A program made the translations under genes and the position numbers. Below, piece by piece: positions 52,075 through 60,263 of a stretch of DNA of 64,000 bases (its first letter is position 1; the number at the start of each line of letters is the position of its first letter). This DNA is from an uncultured Lachnospiraceae bacterium (GTDB lineage Bacteria; Bacillota; Clostridia; Lachnospirales; Lachnospiraceae): contig CANCYR010000008.1 in NCBI GenBank assembly GCA_947382355.1, positions 21,306-85,305 of the forward strand. The letters are read 5' to 3'. The notes below the pieces were generated by a model. That model saw only the letters and a list, made by a program, of their open reading frames with translations, was not told where the DNA came from and ran no database searches.

Positions 52075-53558
52075 AGATAGATATGGCAGGAATAGGCTTT
52101 GAGCTAAAGCGGTTATTTAAAAAAGAAGGAGTGTTCAATACCATATTTGCAGGTGTTTACGCAACAGCAGTCACAGTGGGACCAACGATTATTGTAATCA
52201 TCGCGCTGAACATTATGTATATGCTGCCTCCTTATACCGGGGTTGCATACAGTGACAGGGAACTGCTCTCCTCCACGATTTTATATGTATTTGTGTTTGC
52301 ACTTATTCTGGCATCTCCCATTAACGTTATTCTTTCCAGATATGTGGCGGATAAAATATATGAAGAGGATTTTGACAGCATTTTTTCATCAGTGGAGACC
52401 GGCAGCGTCCTGATTGCCGTTAGTGTGGGGATTTTGGGGATTCCTTTTGGCTGTGCCATGTATTTTATAGGGCATCTTCCAATTTATTATATCTTTGCTT
52501 CTTATCTGTTTTTTGCCGGCCTGTCCTTTACCTTTTATTATATGACCTTTATTACGGTGTTGAAGGAATACCGGAAGATTACTTTCAGTTTTTTAGGAAG
52601 TCTGGCAGCAGGATTTCTATTTGTGGTAGTCAGCGTGTACTGGTTTGGTCTGTCCATTGTGGATGCCATCCTTTTTGGGCTGATGATAAGCTTTCTGCTT
52701 ATTGCCATGATTTTGCTGACATTCATAAAAAGGAGTTTTGTCAATCACAACAAAAATTCCGGAGAGCTGCTTATTTATATTAAAAAAAGCTGGTGGCTGA
52801 TATTAGCAAACGCTTTGTATATATGGGGGCTTTATGTGCACAATTTTGTATTCTGGTCTCTTTCCGATTACAAAATCCTGGTAGCAAATGTGTTTCAGTC
52901 AGCGCCTACTTATGATATGGCTACTTATCTTGCCATGATAAGCAATATTTCCGTGCTCGTCATTTTCGTGGTCAATGTGGAAACAAAATTTCATACAGCT
53001 TATAAGGCATACTGTGAATCTATTATCGGTGCGGCGGGCAAGGATATCCGCAGGGCGAAGCAGAAGATGATAGAGTCCCTTAGACGGGAGACTATCTATA
53101 TGGTCCAGATACAGATTATTGTAAACATTATCGTGTATATTGCTGCCCTTGTGATTTTTCCGAAAATTGGAATAGAGGGCGTTGCACTGTCCATGTACCC
53201 TGCATTGTCCATCGGATATATGATTTTATATCTGGTGCAGTGCCTTATGATTTTCTTATTTTATCTGGATGACCAGAAGGGCGCTCCTTTAGTTGGATTT
53301 GCATTTTTTGCAGGTACTTTTTTGGGAAGTTTGGTAACTGTCAGGCTTTCGCCGGCGTTAGCGGGCCTTGGCGTGTTTTTTGGAGCAGCCTGCGGCTTTA
53401 CCGCGGCATTCTTCCGTATACGTTATAAGCTGATGAATCTTGATAAGCACATTTATGGAAGAGGAAAGATTGTAAAACAGGTAAAGAGAATAAAGAAGCA
53501 GAATTCAGTTACGATATATTCATTTCAAACTATGAAAAAAGGAGGGGATTCCAATTAA
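52065..53558 (+). CDS. pelG: PelG-like membrane transporter
   Basis: A 497-residue protein with about 12 membrane helices. The start MAGIGFELKRLFKKEGVFNTIFAGVYATAVTVGP is the conserved PelG N-terminus; LASPINVILSRYVADKIYEE follows. PelG is a MOP-superfamily protein thought to move the growing Pel chain across the membrane, in complex with PelD, PelE and PelF. The first residues overlap pelF, and the most likely start may be the internal ATG 52083 (MAGIGFELK), with VEID before it. The stop overlaps the unusual start of the next gene. Confidence 0.9.
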   Translation: MEVEIDMAGIGFELKRLFKKEGVFNTIFAGVYATAVTVGPTIIVIIALNIMYMLPPYTGVAYSDRELLSSTILYVFVFALILASPINVILSRYVADKIYEEDFDSIFSSVETGSVLIAVSVGILGIPFGCAMYFIGHLPIYYIFASYLFFAGLSFTFYYMTFITVLKEYRKITFSFLGSLAAGFLFVVVSVYWFGLSIVDAILFGLMISFLLIAMILLTFIKRSFVNHNKNSGELLIYIKKSWWLILANALYIWGLYVHNFVFWSLSDYKILVANVFQSAPTYDMATYLAMISNISVLVIFVVNVETKFHTAYKAYCESIIGAAGKDIRRAKQKMIESLRRETIYMVQIQIIVNIIVYIAALVIFPKIGIEGVALSMYPALSIGYMILYLVQCLMIFLFYLDDQKGAPLVGFAFFAGTFLGSLVTVRLSPALAGLGVFFGAACGFTAAFFRIRYKLMNLDKHIYGRGKIVKQVKRIKKQNSVTIYSFQTMKKGGDSN

Positions 53559-55752
53559 AGTATTGATTGTTGGTGAATACGGCTTTATGATGAATCATCT
53601 CATTGAGCGTCTGTATAGGGAAAAATGTGATATTTATACAATTGCCGGTAAGAGGTCAAAGGAGAAGGCAGCAAAGCTGCCCCCTCATAATATCTTTGAA
53701 TTTTCAACCGATGGGCTGGATGTGAAATATATTATTCAATGCGTTCAGCCGGATACTGTAATCTTCATGGGAGCGCAGGATGATGCTTTCAACTGGAAAG
53801 AGGATATGACGGCGGCGGCATTTAGCTCCCGGCTTACCAATGTGCTTATATGCGCTAAAACCAATCAGGTGAGACATTTTATTTATTTATCCTCCATGAG
53901 CGTATTCGGAAATAATTATGATGAAGCAGTTAACGAGGAGACAGCGCCGGAAACGGATAAAATAAAAGACATGATTATTTATAACGGAGAATGTCTTTGC
54001 CAGCTTTATGACGGCGCAGGAATGAAGGTGACTATTTTAAGATTTCCGCTTATATACGGTCCCTCCCATTTTGTCTATGAAAAGTTAAATCCTATTGAGG
54101 AAATGTTTTTCGATGCCAGAAAGCGGGGCGTCATTAAGGCTACCGGATATGGCTCCTTTATGACAATTTATGTGTCCGATGCCGTAGATGCCGTGTATAA
54201 GGTACTTATGAGGGAGGATTGTTCCCAGAAGCTGTATCATGTAGAAGGAAAAAGAGTGACTTCTGATAAAGAGCTGTCTGATTATATGGAAAAGGAACTG
54301 GAAAGTCCGGTATCCATAGATGCAGGAGAGAATAAAAAAAGAAATATGTTTCCGGATGGAACTAGATTCATAGAGGAATTTCGCTATTCTCCTCTCATTG
54401 AGCTGGAAGCAGGCTTAAAGCGTACCGGCAAGTTTGTGGAAACCCATTTTACCGCCCTGGATGAGAAAGTGTTGACGGCGGAAGAAAGGGAACAGAAGAA
54501 AGCAAAGGAGCAGTTTAGGAAAAATCTGTTCACCATACTGGGAAAAGGCAGAAGAATTGTGGAGAACATAGCATTGTTTGCCCTGGCGTTCCTTGTCACA
54601 TATCAATTTAGCTTTATGAACATATTTTCCGGAATTGATTTTATGCTTCTATATGTGTTGATTGCTTCCGTTGCATTTGGAATCGGACACAGCGTGCTGG
54701 CAGTAGTGCTGGCAGCCGGGGGAACCCTTTATTTGCGGATGCTGCAGACAGGACAGGGGATTTCGGCGGCGCTTTCCCAGTATTCGGTTATTTTCCAGTT
54801 TTTATTCTACCTTATCGTGGCAATTATGGTTTCCTATACGATTCTCAGGTATAAGCTGTCCATGAAGGAACAGGATGAGCAGATGGCGGATTTGCAGGAA
54901 GAATATGAACTGATTTATGATGTGAACAAAACAAATGTAGAGATCAAGAAGGTATTTGAAGACAGGCTGATTAATTATGGCGACAGCATCGGTAAGATAT
55001 ACAACATCGTATCAGAACTGGATGTGCTGGACCCGGAAAAAATTGCCGTTGCATCCTTAGGGGTAGTGCGTAAGATTATGAATGTAAAGGACGTCTGCAT
55101 ATACAAAGCAGGCCGGGGTGAGTATTTTCATTTTATCGAGGCCACTACAGGCGATGCAAGGGTTATGAATAAGGCAATCAAGCTGCCTGATTACCCGGGC
55201 ATGCAGCAGGTGTTAGAGACCAGGGACATCTTTGTAAATCATCAGGTGGGAACAGAGCTTCCCCGAATGGCCGCTCCCATTTATTCGGAAAATAAGCTGA
55301 TTTATATTATTATGCTTTGGAATATGGAGTTTGAACAGTTGAATACTTACCAGAAAAACTTATTCCTTGTGTTAGCAAAAATTATTACAACCAGCCTGGA
55401 GAAGGGATACCAATACGAGGAAGTGGGAAGACAGCAGAAATATTATGAAAATACCAATGTGCTTTTCCCGGAGGTTTTCAGGCAGCAGATAATGGAGAAG
55501 CTGAAGGATGTACCTTACGAACAGGCGGAATACAGTATGATACGAATCAGTATGGGGGAAGACAGTTTGGCAGAAATCAGCGAAAAGTTAAATCTATTGG
55601 TGCGTGATGAAGATAAAATTGGCAAGCTGGAGGAAGATGATAAATTTGTATATATTCTTGCCCATGCAAGTTATTCGGATGCAAAATTTGTAGTCGGCAA
55701 ATTGAACAAAAACGGATTTGAAAGTAAGGCGGTTATCATAAATGGAATTTAA
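53554..55752 (+). CDS. pelD: PelD-like c-di-GMP receptor: SDR-like, membrane, GAF and degenerate GGDEF domains
   Basis: A 732-residue protein if started at ATT 53554. Residues 1-300 are an SDR/epimerase-like Rossmann domain (KVLIVGEYGF, FIYLSSMSVFGN), but YxxxK reads YNGEC (Y143, C147), so catalysis is doubtful. Four membrane helices (about 328-425), a coiled coil, a GAF domain (about 455-605) and a GGDEF-like end follow. The end has R684-x-x-D687 (VRDEDKIGKLEEDDKF), an I-site before a degenerate GGDEF, as in PelD, so c-di-GMP probably switches the synthase on. ATT has GGAGG at 8 bases; the first canonical start, TTG 53563, lies 17 bases from it and removes strand 1. Confidence 0.82.
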   Translation: MKVLIVGEYGFMMNHLIERLYREKCDIYTIAGKRSKEKAAKLPPHNIFEFSTDGLDVKYIIQCVQPDTVIFMGAQDDAFNWKEDMTAAAFSSRLTNVLICAKTNQVRHFIYLSSMSVFGNNYDEAVNEETAPETDKIKDMIIYNGECLCQLYDGAGMKVTILRFPLIYGPSHFVYEKLNPIEEMFFDARKRGVIKATGYGSFMTIYVSDAVDAVYKVLMREDCSQKLYHVEGKRVTSDKELSDYMEKELESPVSIDAGENKKRNMFPDGTRFIEEFRYSPLIELEAGLKRTGKFVETHFTALDEKVLTAEEREQKKAKEQFRKNLFTILGKGRRIVENIALFALAFLVTYQFSFMNIFSGIDFMLLYVLIASVAFGIGHSVLAVVLAAGGTLYLRMLQTGQGISAALSQYSVIFQFLFYLIVAIMVSYTILRYKLSMKEQDEQMADLQEEYELIYDVNKTNVEIKKVFEDRLINYGDSIGKIYNIVSELDVLDPEKIAVASLGVVRKIMNVKDVCIYKAGRGEYFHFIEATTGDARVMNKAIKLPDYPGMQQVLETRDIFVNHQVGTELPRMAAPIYSENKLIYIIMLWNMEFEQLNTYQKNLFLVLAKIITTSLEKGYQYEEVGRQQKYYENTNVLFPEVFRQQIMEKLKDVPYEQAEYSMIRISMGEDSLAEISEKLNLLVRDEDKIGKLEEDDKFVYILAHASYSDAKFVVGKLNKNGFESKAVIINGI

Positions 55753-56650
55753 CGGCGATGCAGTTATTTTTTGGATTATAATCATAAATGCGGTTATTGC
55801 AGTTTTGTATATGGCTGTTATGGGGATAAAGACAAAGCTTCCCTATGTTTTCCAGCGGGGCTTTATCATGCTTCTTTGTCCGGTTACAGGAGTATTCTGC
55901 TATTTTTTCAGCTATCTTTTGGGATTGTTTTTTCGAAATAAGGATGTGGATTATGAAAATTTAAGCATGGATAAAAGCCGGAAAGAGTTTTTGGAAACCG
56001 TTGACAGGGAACAGGAAATGGAAGTGCTCCCTTTAGAGGAAGTGCTTACTGTTGCTGTTGCAAAAGACAGAAGAAGAGCTATGCTGAATATGCTGAAAAT
56101 GGATATCAGCGAAAAACTTAACCTTGTTCGGAAGGCGGTGGAAAATGAGGATTCGGAAACCTCCCATTATGCCGCTGCCGCTCTGACGGATGTATTTAAT
56201 AAGTTTACGGTGCAGTTAAACGAGCTTCAGGTAAAGTACGACCAAGACCGCAGCGATAAGCAGACCAATGTAGAATTTCTGGATGCGGTCCTGCGGATTC
56301 TAAACAGCGGAGGCCTGATTGGAGTAGAGGAAACCAAATATGATTATATGTTCATAAATCTAATGGAAAATTTGGAAAAATTTCATCAGGAAGCCATTAC
56401 GGAAAGCCATTATGCCATGATGGTAAAGGCCCTTCAGAAGATAGGAAAGGTAAAAGAGGCGGAACACTGGGCAGATTTATCCTTGATAAGACAGCCTTAT
56501 TCGGAACAGTCGTATCTGAACGTTATGTATATTAAATATATCCTTGGAAAAGAAGAGGAATTTGACGAGGCCTTAAGGAAGCTGACAAAGTCCAGCGTTT
56601 CTTTGTCACAGAAGGGGCTGGATATTGTAAGGTTCTGGCTTGCAAAATAA
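55742..56650 (+). CDS. pelE: PelE-like membrane protein with helical repeat domain
   Basis: A 302-residue protein. Two N-terminal helices (IFWIIIINAVIAVLYMAVMG and FIMLLCPVTGVFCYFFSYLLGLFF) anchor a cytosolic helical part with TPR-like pairs (MMVKALQKIGKVKEAEHWADLSLI, YLNVMYIKYILGKEEEFDEAL). PelE pairs with PelD in the membrane synthase complex. It overlaps the PelD-like gene by 11 bases. Position and architecture support the assignment; sequence motifs of PelE are weak. Confidence 0.75.
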   Translation: MEFNGDAVIFWIIIINAVIAVLYMAVMGIKTKLPYVFQRGFIMLLCPVTGVFCYFFSYLLGLFFRNKDVDYENLSMDKSRKEFLETVDREQEMEVLPLEEVLTVAVAKDRRRAMLNMLKMDISEKLNLVRKAVENEDSETSHYAAAALTDVFNKFTVQLNELQVKYDQDRSDKQTNVEFLDAVLRILNSGGLIGVEETKYDYMFINLMENLEKFHQEAITESHYAMMVKALQKIGKVKEAEHWADLSLIRQPYSEQSYLNVMYIKYILGKEEEFDEALRKLTKSSVSLSQKGLDIVRFWLAK

Positions 56651-56665
56651 AGAGGAGGCGTAAAG

Positions 56666-59005
56666 GTGGCAGACAGTATACTCTATTTTGTACAATTTAC
56701 ATGTTTCTATTTCTTATACATTATTTTCATACCTGCAAAGGTGATGAAATTAAAGCTAAGCGGCAGGGAAGCAGGAGAAAATGTTATAAAAGCTCTGATT
56801 GCAAGTCATGTAACCATTATCAGCTGCGTGTATCTTTTGGGGCTTTTACACATATATAATACGGCTACTCTTGTAATAAGCCTGATGGCTGTAATTCTAG
56901 TTTACTGGAAAATAAAAGGAATCTGCTATAAGGAGAAATTAGAAAAAGCCTTTTGGTGGTCTACATTAATCAGCGGAGGCCAATATAAGTTTAACATTTA
57001 TGCGAAGAGAACAGTAGAAAAACAGGCCGGGGAATTGAAGCATTTTTTGTGGAGCTATTGTAAAGGGTTCTTTTCGAAGTATATATTGGAGCATCTTATC
57101 CTGTTGGTTTCACTCGGTGCCTTAATTGCCAGAAAGTGGATATTGGTCTTTGATAATTATGCATATCTGACTTCCGATATGTACGTTCACAATGAATGGA
57201 TTAACTATATGGAGCAGGGGGATATTTTTTATGACGGCGTTTATCCCTTTGGGATGCATAATATGCTTTCCGCCTTTCATAAGCTGTCCGGACTGAACCT
57301 GAATATCGTATTTCGTTACTGGGGAGCTTATAACTGTGTGCTTATGGCGGTTATGCTCTACTTTATTGCAAGACGCATATTCCATTCCAGAGAAGCGGCA
57401 ATGATTCCCTTTCTCATTTACTGTGTAACAGATTTTGCTGGCAGCTATTATGGATATCGTACTATTTATACGCTTCCGCAGGAAACAGGCATGCTGTTTT
57501 TGATTCCCTGCTTCTTTTATCTGGGAAAGTTTCTCAAAAAGGAAAAATGGAAAGACGGCATTTACTTTGCCATGAGCGCGGCCATTGTGCTGTCCATGCA
57601 TTTTTATACAGTTATTTTTGCAGTTTTATTGTGCGGGAGTCTTTGTGTGCCTTTTGTAAAAAAGGTTTTCCGGCTCCCAATGATAAAGAAGCTATTTGCC
57701 AGCGTGGGTCTGATTGCCCTAATCAGCATTACCCCATTTGTCATTGGGCTTGCATCCGGTAAATACTGGCAGGGTTCCATGAACTGGGCAATGGGCGTTA
57801 TCAACAGCAACAGCCAGAATACAAATACCGGCGCCCGGCAGGATGATACTGGCGGGGAGGAAAGCGGGGATGAGGAAGCTTTCCATGAGCCTGCAGAGAA
57901 AAAAGTCGGGATAGTGGGGAAAATCATAGGAAAGCTTATTGCAGTTTACCAGCTTCAGCTGGATGATATGAATTCTCATTGGGGATACATATTCTGGATA
58001 TGTATGGGGCTTTTTGCCTTTTATTATATAGCGCTTCTATTGATGAAAAGGGTAGAATGGAAGGACAGGATGTTTGGCGGTATATGGGTATTTTTAATGC
58101 TTCTGATTGTGATGTACAGTTATTGGATATTAGGCATTCCAAAGCTGATGAAGGAAGAGAGAATGATGATGTTCATCGGATATATCGCGCCTCTTATGCT
58201 GGCGTTTCCAGTAGAATTGTTTTGCAGGATAATGACTAAGAAAATAAGAATCCTGAGCGTTCTTTTTGCCTATGGGACAGCTGCAGCATTGTTCTTTGTT
58301 ACCTATGAACTGGGATATATGCCCATACAGACCCATTTTTACTTAGAGCCTTCGTTAGCTGCAAAAACATGTGTAAAGGCAGATGAAGAACTGCCAAGAG
58401 GCAGCTGGACGGTAGTATCTCCTGTAGAAGAGCTGGCTCTTGTCAGAAACAGAGGATATCATTATGAGCTTTGGGAATTTATTTCCAATATGGAAATGTA
58501 TAAAGAGGAGATGTATCTGGAAATACCTACAAAATATGTATTTTTTGTTCTGGAAAAGCAGCCGCTTGTGTACAATGAAGTCAGGTACAGTAATCTGGAA
58601 TATAAGAATGAGCCCCTTGCCAAAGAGGATGCCAGAGACATATTGGAAGGAGAACTGCTTGGAATATCTGAAACCGGTATGATGAAATATTATAATATAC
58701 TGAAAAACAGAAGGATGGTGGAGGCAAAGCTTGCATGCTGGATTGAAGAATATCAAAGGGCCTTCCCGGAACAGATGGAAGTTTATATGGAAGATGAGGA
58801 ATGTGTCGTATATAAGTTTGAACAAAATCCTTATATGATAAATAATTTTGCCATAGATTACGGATATAATGAAGACACGGACCTGGATTATTATAAGAAG
58901 CTGCGTATTAAAAAGCTGGAACAGAGAGAAGATGTTTCTGAAATAGAAAAGAAAATTCAGGAAATAAAAGAACAGGAGCAGAATCATACAGAGAGTGGGA
59001 AATAA
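56666..59005 (+). CDS. Large polytopic membrane protein, GT-C-like
   Basis: A 779-residue protein with about 12-14 helices. After the first helices a loop has LTSDMYVHNEWINYMEQGDIFYDGVYPFGMHNMLS, whose acidic SDMYVHNEW motif resembles the catalytic loop of GT-C transferases that use lipid-linked donors. An acidic linker (GARQDDTGGEESGDEE) splits the membrane part, and a soluble, charged C-terminus ends the protein. It is probably a transferase that decorates the exported polymer. GTG 56666 follows AGAGGAGG. The call is structural, not by close homology. Confidence 0.6.
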   Translation: MADSILYFVQFTCFYFLYIIFIPAKVMKLKLSGREAGENVIKALIASHVTIISCVYLLGLLHIYNTATLVISLMAVILVYWKIKGICYKEKLEKAFWWSTLISGGQYKFNIYAKRTVEKQAGELKHFLWSYCKGFFSKYILEHLILLVSLGALIARKWILVFDNYAYLTSDMYVHNEWINYMEQGDIFYDGVYPFGMHNMLSAFHKLSGLNLNIVFRYWGAYNCVLMAVMLYFIARRIFHSREAAMIPFLIYCVTDFAGSYYGYRTIYTLPQETGMLFLIPCFFYLGKFLKKEKWKDGIYFAMSAAIVLSMHFYTVIFAVLLCGSLCVPFVKKVFRLPMIKKLFASVGLIALISITPFVIGLASGKYWQGSMNWAMGVINSNSQNTNTGARQDDTGGEESGDEEAFHEPAEKKVGIVGKIIGKLIAVYQLQLDDMNSHWGYIFWICMGLFAFYYIALLLMKRVEWKDRMFGGIWVFLMLLIVMYSYWILGIPKLMKEERMMMFIGYIAPLMLAFPVELFCRIMTKKIRILSVLFAYGTAAALFFVTYELGYMPIQTHFYLEPSLAAKTCVKADEELPRGSWTVVSPVEELALVRNRGYHYELWEFISNMEMYKEEMYLEIPTKYVFFVLEKQPLVYNEVRYSNLEYKNEPLAKEDARDILEGELLGISETGMMKYYNILKNRRMVEAKLACWIEEYQRAFPEQMEVYMEDEECVVYKFEQNPYMINNFAIDYGYNEDTDLDYYKKLRIKKLEQREDVSEIEKKIQEIKEQEQNHTESGK

Positions 59006-59009
59006 TGCA

Positions 59010-60248
59010 ATGAAGAAAAAGATTCTTTTTGTCATCAATACCATGGGAAGGGCAGGCGCTGAAAAGTGCCTGCTTTCCATGCTGAAATACATGGATATGG
59101 AACGTTTTGAGATTTCCCTTTTTTCCATAATAAACAGAGGGGAAATGTTTCAATATGTGCCAAAAGAAGTAAGGATATTAAATGAAAAGCCCTGTACAGA
59201 ATCAGTGCTGGATAAAAAGGCCAAAAAAGAGCTGGCAAAAACGATTATAAAGAATGGACTTTACAAGGGCTATTTCTTTAAGGAGGCCGGTTATTTGTGG
59301 AAAATGGCAGCATATCAGAAAAAGCATACAGGCCTTGATTTCAAAAAGCTTTTTTGGAAACTGCTGTCGGACCATGCTAAAAGGCAGGAGGAAGAATTTG
59401 ACCTGGCAGTTGCCTATATTCAGGGGGCAGCTACTTATTATGTGATGGACCATGTGAAGGCAAAAAAGAAAATTGTCTTTTTGCACAATGAATTTATGGA
59501 CAGCGGCTATTGCCCTGCATTGGATGAGCCATATTATGAAAAGGCAGATGGGATTTACTGCGTATCAAAAAGCATATGCGGCCATTTTGCAAAAGTGTAT
59601 CCGAAGCTGGCGGGAAAGATGGATGTATTTTACAATTTGCTGGATACGGAAGAAATCAAAGAAAAGGCAGCAAGGAGTCAGGATATGGACCCGTTGTTTC
59701 TTAAGGGGCTTAAAGAGAGGAAGGAAAAAAATCAAATCCTGTTATTGACGGCAGCAAGGATTGCGCCTGTGAAGGCATATGATCTGGCTGTTCCGGCTTT
59801 ATCCCTTGTAAGGAAGAAGGGATATGACGTGAAATGGTATGTGCTTGGAGAGGGGCCGGAAACGGAAAATATAAAAAAGCTTATCAGAGAAGAGGGCCTG
59901 GAGGACAGTTTCGTTTTGCTGGGAGCCGCAGATAATCCATATCCTTATATAGCGGCATGTGATATTTATGTGCAGGCAACCATGTATGAGGGCTGCTGCA
60001 CTTCCATTTCGGAAGCGGTTATTTTGCAAAGGCCGGTGCTTGCCTCCGACTGCGATGGAAATAAGGAACAGCTGAACCGTTATGAAACAGGGATTTTAGT
60101 AAAGCTGACACCGGAAGCAATAGCGGAAGGAATCATAAAAGCAGCATCTGACAAGGGGCTTAGAAAAGAACTTGTGGACAAGGCAAATATGAGTGATTTT
60201 GAACCATACAGGGCTTTGGAAAAAATTTATAAGTTTGCGGAAGCTTAA
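59010..60248 (+). CDS. Family 4 glycosyltransferase
   Basis: A 412-residue GT4. MKKKILFVINTMGRAGAEKCLLSMLKYM is the N-domain glycine loop; LLTAARIAPVKAYDLAVPAL, GEGPETENI and YEGCCTSISEAVILQRPVLASD (E-x7-E) are the donor site. Start ATG 59010 fits the family better than GTG 58995. It begins 4 bases after the membrane protein. It is a different subtype from the GT4 at 45.1 kb, so the two are not recent duplicates. Donor unknown. Confidence 0.9.
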   Translation: MKKKILFVINTMGRAGAEKCLLSMLKYMDMERFEISLFSIINRGEMFQYVPKEVRILNEKPCTESVLDKKAKKELAKTIIKNGLYKGYFFKEAGYLWKMAAYQKKHTGLDFKKLFWKLLSDHAKRQEEEFDLAVAYIQGAATYYVMDHVKAKKKIVFLHNEFMDSGYCPALDEPYYEKADGIYCVSKSICGHFAKVYPKLAGKMDVFYNLLDTEEIKEKAARSQDMDPLFLKGLKERKEKNQILLLTAARIAPVKAYDLAVPALSLVRKKGYDVKWYVLGEGPETENIKKLIREEGLEDSFVLLGAADNPYPYIAACDIYVQATMYEGCCTSISEAVILQRPVLASDCDGNKEQLNRYETGILVKLTPEAIAEGIIKAASDKGLRKELVDKANMSDFEPYRALEKIYKFAEA

Positions 60249-60263
60249 ACGGGGTAATAAGAC

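Noticed and set aside
58355..59128. 257-codon minus-strand frame
   Set aside because: It overlaps two real genes on the other strand and its hydrophobic, Phe/Ile-rich translation is typical of antisense of AT-rich coding DNA.
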